Shown one piece after another: positions 58,922 to 64,000 of a stretch of 64,000 nt of DNA. The first letter of the stretch is position 1, and each line of letters starts with the position of its first letter. The stretch is from DASUAS01 sp963841415 (GTDB lineage: Bacteria > Actinomycetota > Acidimicrobiia > IMCC26256 > DASPTH01), in the NCBI GenBank assembly GCA_963841415.1, contig CAWJCN010000003.1, positions 186,001 to 250,000 on the forward strand. The letters are read 5' to 3'. The notes below the pieces were generated by a model, which was not told where the DNA came from, did no database searches, and saw nothing but the letters and a program-made list of their open reading frames with translations. Position numbers and translations under genes: made by a program.

Positions 58922-60361
58922 ATGATGGCTCAGATCGGTCGCCGCGTCCGGCCACTCGTGCTCGTGCTCGCGTCGCTGGTGTTGCTGTTGACGGGCGCCG
59001 CGTCGGCGTCCGCGTCGAAACCTCACCCGAGTGTGCCGACGCCGGCCTACTCGCCACCGCCCAGCGAGCCCTCGCCGTTCAGCGGACCCGACCAGTTCTG
59101 CGTGCGCAGCGCCGACCGCTTCGACACCGTTGACCCGACCGCCCCTCAGCTGCGGGCCCAACCCGCCGAGGTGGTGTGGCTCGCGGCTCCCGACTCGACG
59201 ACCGGTGCGGCCGACGAGGCACGCGACGTCGAGACCTTCACCCGCTTGATCGACCGGTGCGGGGGAATTGGTGGTCGTCGGCTCGATCTCGACGTCCTCC
59301 GCGAGACCGGGGACCCGCGGGCCGACTGCCTCACGGCGGTCACCCGGTTCCACCCGGTGATGGTCGTGTCGATCAGCACACCGCCCGCGGGTTCGTGCAT
59401 CGTCCGCGACGAGCGCACCATCCTCGTGACGAAGTCCGACGCGTCCAACGCCGACCTCACCGGTGCGGGCGGACGCTTCGTCGCGGCCGGCTCGAGCGAG
59501 GGTGTCCAGCAAGCGCGGCTCCTCGGCCTCGTCCACAGTGGCCGGCTGGCCGATCGGAAGGTCGCGATCGTCGCGGGCGACGACCCGACGGGCGGCCAGT
59601 TCCTGCAAGCTGCTCGAACGGCCCTGGCGACCGACGACGTCAAGCCCGTCGAGCTCGCGAACGCGGACTCGGTGCTCGTACCGACGCTCGACCTTGCGAA
59701 CGTCCCGCTCCTCGTGCGCTCGACCCAGGCCGCGAGGCATGGACGGCCGCTCGACGTCTACGCCATCGACGCCGCCACGGCGACAGTTGCCGCATCGCTC
59801 GAGCAGTTGGCACCCGGCGCCGCTGCGACGTTGCTGCGCTCGGCGAACCTCTACGCGTTCTCGCCGACCGACGACCCGCGCTACCGGGCCAGCCTGGCGC
59901 CGAACGCGTTCTCCGAGATGTGCAACCGCGCCGTCGCGGCAGCCGTCACGACCAAGGCCGACCCGACGACGACCAGCGCGCCGCAGCCACCGGTCAGCCC
60001 GTCGTACCTGACGACGGCCGACGTGTGTCTCCTCACGCGCATCGTCGCACGCGGGCTGTTCTCGGCCGGTGCCACGCTCGACCAGCGGGCGGTGATCACG
60101 GCGTTGCATCGATTGCCGTACGTCGACCAGGCCGTGCCCGGTGGCACCCCGAAGCCGCGGCCCAACGAGGTGGTGAACGAACCGGTCCGGAGGATCGAAC
60201 AGGTCGTGGCGCTGATGCAGCTGCGATCCTCGTGCCCGTCCGAGACGAAGACGACCCCACACGCCAGCGCGAGAGCATGCTGGTTCCCGGCGTCCAGCTG
60301 GGACGATGGCGGGATGGTGGTCAACGTTCCGCTGGCGACGACGCCTTCGGTCAGCCACTGA
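58922..60361 (+). CDS. Secreted periplasmic-binding-fold (type 1) protein
   Basis: Protein of 479 residues from ATG 58922. The signal peptide (LVLVLASLVLLLTGAASASA) is followed by a Pro/Ser linker, then two lobes. ETFTRLIDRCGGIGGRRLDL, VMVVSISTPPAGSC and RKVAIVAGDDPTGGQFLQAAR match the Leu/Ile/Val-binding (Peripla_BP_6) architecture, as does the final region with LTRIVARGLFSAG. There is no permease gene nearby. Its start is six bases from that of the divergent glycosyltransferase and its end overlaps the convergent GT87-type gene by 11 bases. Confidence 0.72.
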   Translation: MMAQIGRRVRPLVLVLASLVLLLTGAASASASKPHPSVPTPAYSPPPSEPSPFSGPDQFCVRSADRFDTVDPTAPQLRAQPAEVVWLAAPDSTTGAADEARDVETFTRLIDRCGGIGGRRLDLDVLRETGDPRADCLTAVTRFHPVMVVSISTPPAGSCIVRDERTILVTKSDASNADLTGAGGRFVAAGSSEGVQQARLLGLVHSGRLADRKVAIVAGDDPTGGQFLQAARTALATDDVKPVELANADSVLVPTLDLANVPLLVRSTQAARHGRPLDVYAIDAATATVAASLEQLAPGAAATLLRSANLYAFSPTDDPRYRASLAPNAFSEMCNRAVAAAVTTKADPTTTSAPQPPVSPSYLTTADVCLLTRIVARGLFSAGATLDQRAVITALHRLPYVDQAVPGGTPKPRPNEVVNEPVRRIEQVVALMQLRSSCPSETKTTPHASARACWFPASSWDDGGMVVNVPLATTPSVSH

Positions 60362-61814
60362 GCTCGGCACCGCCCGACTCGACGGCAACCGCTGCTCCCG
60401 ATGGCGTCGTCGGCGATGCCCTCGCGGGGCGGTGTCGGCGGAGGCCGACCACGAAGAACGCTGCGAGGAGGCACGGGGGTGCGGCGTACGTGAGCAGCGG
60501 GCGCAGCACCGCGTCGACCGGTCCGGCGTTCACGGCCAATGGAAGCTTCAGGGCGGCGAGCATGAGCACCGACTGGATCCACACGATGGCGCCGAGCGCA
60601 TCGAGGCCGTCGGTGGCGAACACGGGTAACCCCCATGCCGCGTACCACGGGTACGTGTACTCCGCCGCCACCGAATAGGCGGCGAGGGACGCTCCGACTG
60701 CCTCGTCGGGTCGCCGGCGACGTGCCGCGCACCATCCGATCCCGACCGCGAGCACCAGGACGGTGACCACCCCGACGTAGAAGAAGTCGACGAGCGTGCC
60801 GTTGTGGGCGAGCGGGTTCGCCACGTTCCTCCATGCGTCGTGACGCAGAATTCGATCGAGGATGCCGTTCCACGGCGAGGCGTTGGTCACCGTCTCGTCC
60901 GCGCCGCTGAGCGCGTTCGACGCACTGGCGACGACTGGGAGGTACCCGACGAGCACGACGCCGCCGGCCGCGGCGACCAGCACCGCTGCCCTGCGCCGCA
61001 GCTGGTGGCGCCACGCCCAGAACAGGATCCCGATCAGGGCGAGGCCCGCCGTGAGCTTGATGAGCATGGCGGCACCGACCAATGCGCCTGCGGTCGCGGC
61101 CCGCTGCCGGAACGCGAGCAGAGTGGCTGCGAGCACGAGCAGTGCGATGAGCATGTCGTTGTGGCCGCCGTTCACGACGATCACCGCGAGCACCGGGTTG
61201 AGACCGAGGAACAGGACCGCCGCGATGCTGCGGGTGGTCCGCCAGACGATCACGAGCACGGCCGCCAGCGCGAGCGCGGCCGCGAGCTGGAAGAACAGCC
61301 GGGCGACGAGCGCCGACGATCCTGCGAGCCACGCTTCCAGGGCCGCGGCGCCGACGAACAACGGTCCGTACACGGATTCGCGGTGCCTCCAGCGCGGGCT
61401 GACGCGCCGGAAGAACGGATCGCTCCGGAAGTCAGCAGGAACGCGTTGGTACGGACTGGCGTCGTGCACGGTCACCATTCGGCCATACAGCGCGTACGAC
61501 CACACGTCGTTCGACGTACGCGGTGGACTCACCACCGACGCCGTGATCACCAATGCGATCGCGGCGGCCACCGGCGCGACTCCGGTGCGGGGATCTCGAT
61601 GCTCGCACACCACGAGAGTGCCGACGAGGAGCGCGGCGAGGATCACGATCACTGTCGACGTCACCGAATGGCGTGGCGCGCGCAGGAGCGCGATCTCGGC
61701 GACGGTCGCCGCCGCGAGGAGGAGCAACCGCGCACCACGGCGAGATCGAGTGGTAGGCGGACGTCCGACGACGGGCGGCTGTTCCGACCCGCTGGAAGGG
61801 TCGCTCGGTCTCAT
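60351..61814 (-). CDS. GT87-type polytopic mannosyltransferase-like protein
   Basis: Protein of 487 residues from ATG 61814. About eleven membrane helices are seen. SNDVWSYALYGRMVTVHDASPYQ holds the Asp in the first outside loop, RWRHRESVYGPLF follows, then ALFLGLNPVLAVIVVNGGHNDMLIAL and SVAAEYTYPWYAAWGLPVF (parts only). These are marks of GT87/MptB-like alpha-mannosyltransferases that use polyprenyl-phosphomannose in actinobacteria. The exact sugar and acceptor are not determined. Confidence 0.82.
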   Translation of the reverse strand: MRPSDPSSGSEQPPVVGRPPTTRSRRGARLLLLAAATVAEIALLRAPRHSVTSTVIVILAALLVGTLVVCEHRDPRTGVAPVAAAIALVITASVVSPPRTSNDVWSYALYGRMVTVHDASPYQRVPADFRSDPFFRRVSPRWRHRESVYGPLFVGAAALEAWLAGSSALVARLFFQLAAALALAAVLVIVWRTTRSIAAVLFLGLNPVLAVIVVNGGHNDMLIALLVLAATLLAFRQRAATAGALVGAAMLIKLTAGLALIGILFWAWRHQLRRRAAVLVAAAGGVVLVGYLPVVASASNALSGADETVTNASPWNGILDRILRHDAWRNVANPLAHNGTLVDFFYVGVVTVLVLAVGIGWCAARRRRPDEAVGASLAAYSVAAEYTYPWYAAWGLPVFATDGLDALGAIVWIQSVLMLAALKLPLAVNAGPVDAVLRPLLTYAAPPCLLAAFFVVGLRRHRPARASPTTPSGAAVAVESGGAELSG

Positions 61815-61920
61815 TGCGTGTGCCCCTGTGCCCGGACGACGAGGGGGGTTCGGAGGGGACCATATGGCCGAACGGCCCGCGTGGGACGGCGACGACGTCC
61901 GACGCCACCGGGAGCTGCAC

Positions 61921-63411
61921 TCACCGACCACCAGCTCGAGTCGCCCGGAGCCGATACACCTGGACGCCGTGGACGGACGCCACCGCTGCATACCGTTGGC
62001 GGAGAAACTTCGCGACTGGTGGAACGAGCGACACCGGGTACCGCCGGTAGCCGCGCAGCCCATCGGTCGAAGTGTCGAAGAACAGCATCGGGGGGTGGGC
62101 GACCAGCGAGCGCACGAACGTGTTCCGCGCACCGGGCGTCGCGTCACGGAGTCGCTGCGGACCGTTCGCACGGCCGGCGGTCCTGCCGGTGACGAAGTCG
62201 GTGTTGACCATGCTCCCGCCGGGGGTCCGCCCCGACAGCCAGTACACCTCTGGTGCGTTGCCCCAGACGGTGACCCGGTCGCCGTCGTGGGTGTGCGCGG
62301 TCGCGTAGTCGGCCATCGCCCGCACTGTCGGGTTCAGACCCGCTGGGGACAGCGCGAGCAGCCACGCGGCGATCGCGGGCGTGGCGACAACGACGACGAG
62401 CATGCGGCGCGTCGCCGGCCGGCATGCCGCAGCACCGAGCCCGGCGAGGAAGCACAGCGGAGGCAACACCTGCAGCCAGTAGTGGCCGAAGAATCGCCAT
62501 CCGGCAACGAACGCGACGAAGCCGGTACCCAGCCACAACCAGAGGTCGAAGTCGTCGCGCCGCCAGCCGCGGCGCAGCAACAACCACAACGACGCGACGT
62601 TGGCGAGCACGAACAGATCGATGGCGAGGCCACCGCGTTCGCCCACGTTCTGCGATTCGCCGAGCGCCAGGACGGACCCGTTGCCCCCGAACGTCCAGTG
62701 CCAGAAGGCGCCAAAGGGCACGACGAGCGCGACCGCCAAGATGGTGCCGGCGGTGCCGGCGAGCACGAGGAGCACGCGAGCCGGCCGTCGGCTTCCGTAC
62801 CACCAGGCCGCGTAGGCCGCCGGGACGACCCCGACGATCCACGTCTGGCGGGTGAGCGTCGCCAGGCCGATCAGCATCCCCGCCGCGATCGCGCTGCGAC
62901 GCGACCCGGAGCGCGCGGCAACGAGCGCGCCGCAGCCCGGGAGGAGCGCGAGGTGCGCGAAGTTGGCTGACTGCGCGTCGGTCGGCTGCATGGCGATCGC
63001 GCCGGCGACGAGCAGCCCGGCGGCCCACCATCCGGCAGTCGCGCCCGCCACGCGTCGCGCGCCGTACGCGAGGACGATCGCGGAGGCGGCGAGGCACACC
63101 GCCGCGACCACGTGCAGCGGGCGGAGGTCGCGCGAGGCGGTCGACAGGAACGATCCGGCGTAGACGAAGGCGGGGATCGGCGGCTTGCGGTCGATGGCGT
63201 CGCGGTAGAGCGTGCCGCCGCGTTGCACCACCATCCCCGCGGTGGCGATCGCCGCCTCGTCAGAGTCGAACAGTTGGTGGAGGTAGCCCGGAAGGTGCGC
63301 GATGACTGCGCCGCCGACCACGACGCCGACGCCGAGCCACCATCCTCGTCCCGAGGCGGGCGCCGCGGCTGAGATGGGTTCGGTCAGGGTGTCCTGCTCA
63401 GTGGAGGCCAA
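61921..63411 (-). CDS. GT39-type polytopic glycosyltransferase (paralogue)
   Basis: Protein of 496 residues from ATG 63411. LPGYLHQLFDSDEAAIATAG gives the catalytic-type Asp-Glu. DAIDRKPPIPAFVYAGSF, TDAQSANFAHLALLPG and LTRQTWIVGVVPAAYAAWW align with the 57.4 kb protein, as does the C-terminal DRVTVWGNAPEVYWLSGRTP. The two are clearly duplicated members of one family with a soluble C-terminal domain. It lies 106 bases upstream of the GT87-type gene on the same strand, probably one operon. Confidence 0.85.
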   Translation of the reverse strand: MASTEQDTLTEPISAAAPASGRGWWLGVGVVVGGAVIAHLPGYLHQLFDSDEAAIATAGMVVQRGGTLYRDAIDRKPPIPAFVYAGSFLSTASRDLRPLHVVAAVCLAASAIVLAYGARRVAGATAGWWAAGLLVAGAIAMQPTDAQSANFAHLALLPGCGALVAARSGSRRSAIAAGMLIGLATLTRQTWIVGVVPAAYAAWWYGSRRPARVLLVLAGTAGTILAVALVVPFGAFWHWTFGGNGSVLALGESQNVGERGGLAIDLFVLANVASLWLLLRRGWRRDDFDLWLWLGTGFVAFVAGWRFFGHYWLQVLPPLCFLAGLGAAACRPATRRMLVVVVATPAIAAWLLALSPAGLNPTVRAMADYATAHTHDGDRVTVWGNAPEVYWLSGRTPGGSMVNTDFVTGRTAGRANGPQRLRDATPGARNTFVRSLVAHPPMLFFDTSTDGLRGYRRYPVSLVPPVAKFLRQRYAAVASVHGVQVYRLRATRAGGR

Positions 63412-63440
63412 CGCGCGCGAGGATCCTTGGTGTGCAGGCC

Positions 63441-63671
63441 ATGGCGCGAGCCGTACTCGTCGCCCTCATCCGCTGGGCGACGCTCGTCGTCGGGATTGGC
63501 CTCACGACGCTCAGCTTCGTGCGCATGGTCGAAGTGCACAACCGGAGCGTGGACGCGGCTCCGTGGTGGTGGCTCGGTCTCATCGGGGTTGCGTCGACGG
63601 TGTTGGGTTTGGGAGCGCCGTGGTCGGCTCGAGCGCGGCGCGACGCCGACTCCCGACGTATCGGATCGTGA
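63441..63671 (+). CDS. Small two-helix membrane protein
   Basis: Protein of 76 residues from ATG 63441 (GTG 63432 possible). Helices ALIRWATLVVGIGLTTLSFV and WWWLGLIGVASTVLGLGAP are separated by a short loop. It is divergent from the GT39-type gene, and its 3' end overlaps the gene entering from the right edge by about 90 bases, so one of the two ends may be mis-set. No family is recognised. Confidence 0.5.
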   Translation: MARAVLVALIRWATLVVGIGLTTLSFVRMVEVHNRSVDAAPWWWLGLIGVASTVLGLGAPWSARARRDADSRRIGS

Positions 63672-64000
63672 ACTCGAGTCCAACGCTCCCGAGCACCAGG
63701 AGGAGCGGGCCGGCTTCGACCCGGAATCGGTTGTTCTCGCGGTAGTCGAGCGCGTTGCCCACGACCACCGACCAGACGAGCAGGATCAAGGCGATCGTCG
63801 TCACGGTGTGGAGCACCGCGTCGTGATGGCGGCGACGCCAGCCCACCACGGCTCCGAAGACCGCGAAGCCGAACAGCGCCAGGATCGTGTAGCTCACCGA
63901 GCCGAGAGCTTCGCCCCACGGAAAGGGACCGGCTGAGGCGCCGAAGCGGGCCGGATCGTTCCAGCCGATGGCGACCGGTCGCACGAGCACGATGCGGTCG
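63580..64000 (-). CDS. C-terminal part of a polytopic glycosyltransferase-like protein, 5' end beyond window
   Basis: The frame is open at base 64000 and ends at 63580. Three membrane helices are visible (SVSYTILALFGFAVFGAVV, TVTTIALILLVWSVVVGNA and AGPLLLVLGSVGLEFTI). NALDYRENNRFRVEAGPLLL resembles the last outside loop of GT39/ArnT-type proteins, where ENxRFR precedes the final helix. It would extend the glycosyltransferase cluster. The N-terminal catalytic part is not in the window. Confidence 0.6.
   Translation of the reverse strand, partial: DRIVLVRPVAIGWNDPARFGASAGPFPWGEALGSVSYTILALFGFAVFGAVVGWRRRHHDAVLHTVTTIALILLVWSVVVGNALDYRENNRFRVEAGPLLLVLGSVGLEFTIRYVGSRRRAALEPTTALPNPTPSTQPR

Noticed and set aside
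57374..60388. Frame of 1004 codons on the minus strand
   Set aside because: Only the part below 58915 is a real glycosyltransferase. The upstream part is antisense to the secreted binding protein and has no motif.
1..64000. CRISPR array
   Set aside because: No regularly spaced direct repeats with unique spacers were seen. The only tandem repeat noted is the 23-bp unit near 15.8 kb, with no spacers.

Overview
The window comes from a high-GC Gram-positive bacterium of the Actinomycetota. The markers are a WhiB regulator, the small epsilon subunit of an acyl-CoA carboxylase, an orphan GlnR-type OmpR regulator next to three glutamine synthetases, an F420-type LLM oxidoreductase and a tandem pair of Get3/ArsA-like ATPases. 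The gene set resembles class Acidimicrobiia, but that placement is an inference. Starts are often GTG, and GTGA, ATGA or TGATG overlaps are common.

Region 1 (1-13.4 kb) is carbon metabolism. A thiolase, crotonyl-CoA carboxylase/reductase, methylmalonyl/ethylmalonyl-CoA epimerase, acyl-CoA carboxylase beta plus epsilon, a B12-dependent ethylmalonyl-CoA-type mutase and a 3-hydroxybutyryl-CoA dehydrogenase form most of the acetyl-CoA to propionyl/methylmalonyl-CoA arm of the ethylmalonyl-CoA pathway. Among them lie a phosphoesterase, a PadR-type regulator with a striking inverted repeat upstream, a secreted coiled-coil glucosaminidase, an acyl-CoA synthetase and a degenerate GGDEF protein translationally coupled to the mutase.

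Region 2 (13.5-33.4 kb) is housekeeping: an S51-type peptidase, bacterioferritin plus its ferredoxin, a cyclophilin, aspartokinase-ASA dehydrogenase, a two-gene operon of a PycTM-like membrane protein and a K+ channel, a methyltransferase, tRNA-Pro, a receiver protein, the ArsA pair divergent from an NfeD protein, WhiB, an MBL hydrolase, a secreted beta protein, Mrp-SufR-IscA (iron-sulfur homeostasis), an LLM oxidoreductase, a Tat-exported redox protein and a condensed xanthine-dehydrogenase-like fusion.

Region 3 (33.4-38.2 kb) is nitrogen assimilation: GlnR-like regulator, GSI-alpha, GSII and GSI-beta.

Region 4 (38.2-54.8 kb) is an accessory, decayed zone. It holds truncated genes, IS3-family remnants on both sides of an ECF transporter cluster (an S-like-A-A fusion, EcfT, an FTR1-like permease and a small membrane protein), a FtsX-type permease, an eroded MFS transporter, an intact uppP and a broken second copy, a toxin-antitoxin pair with a frameshifted toxin, a relaxase-tail remnant and a glycosyltransferase.

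Region 5 (54.8-64 kb) is an envelope cluster: tandem PAP2/inositol-phosphorylceramide-synthase-like proteins, a pentapeptide lipoprotein, three or four polytopic lipid-linked-sugar glycosyltransferases and a secreted binding-protein-like protein.

Several otherwise well-conserved genes carry single-base frameshifts (hbd, the first ArsA, probably the XDH-like gene, the toxin). These could be assembly indels rather than real pseudogenes. Two compensating shifts in hbd make sequence error the simplest explanation there.
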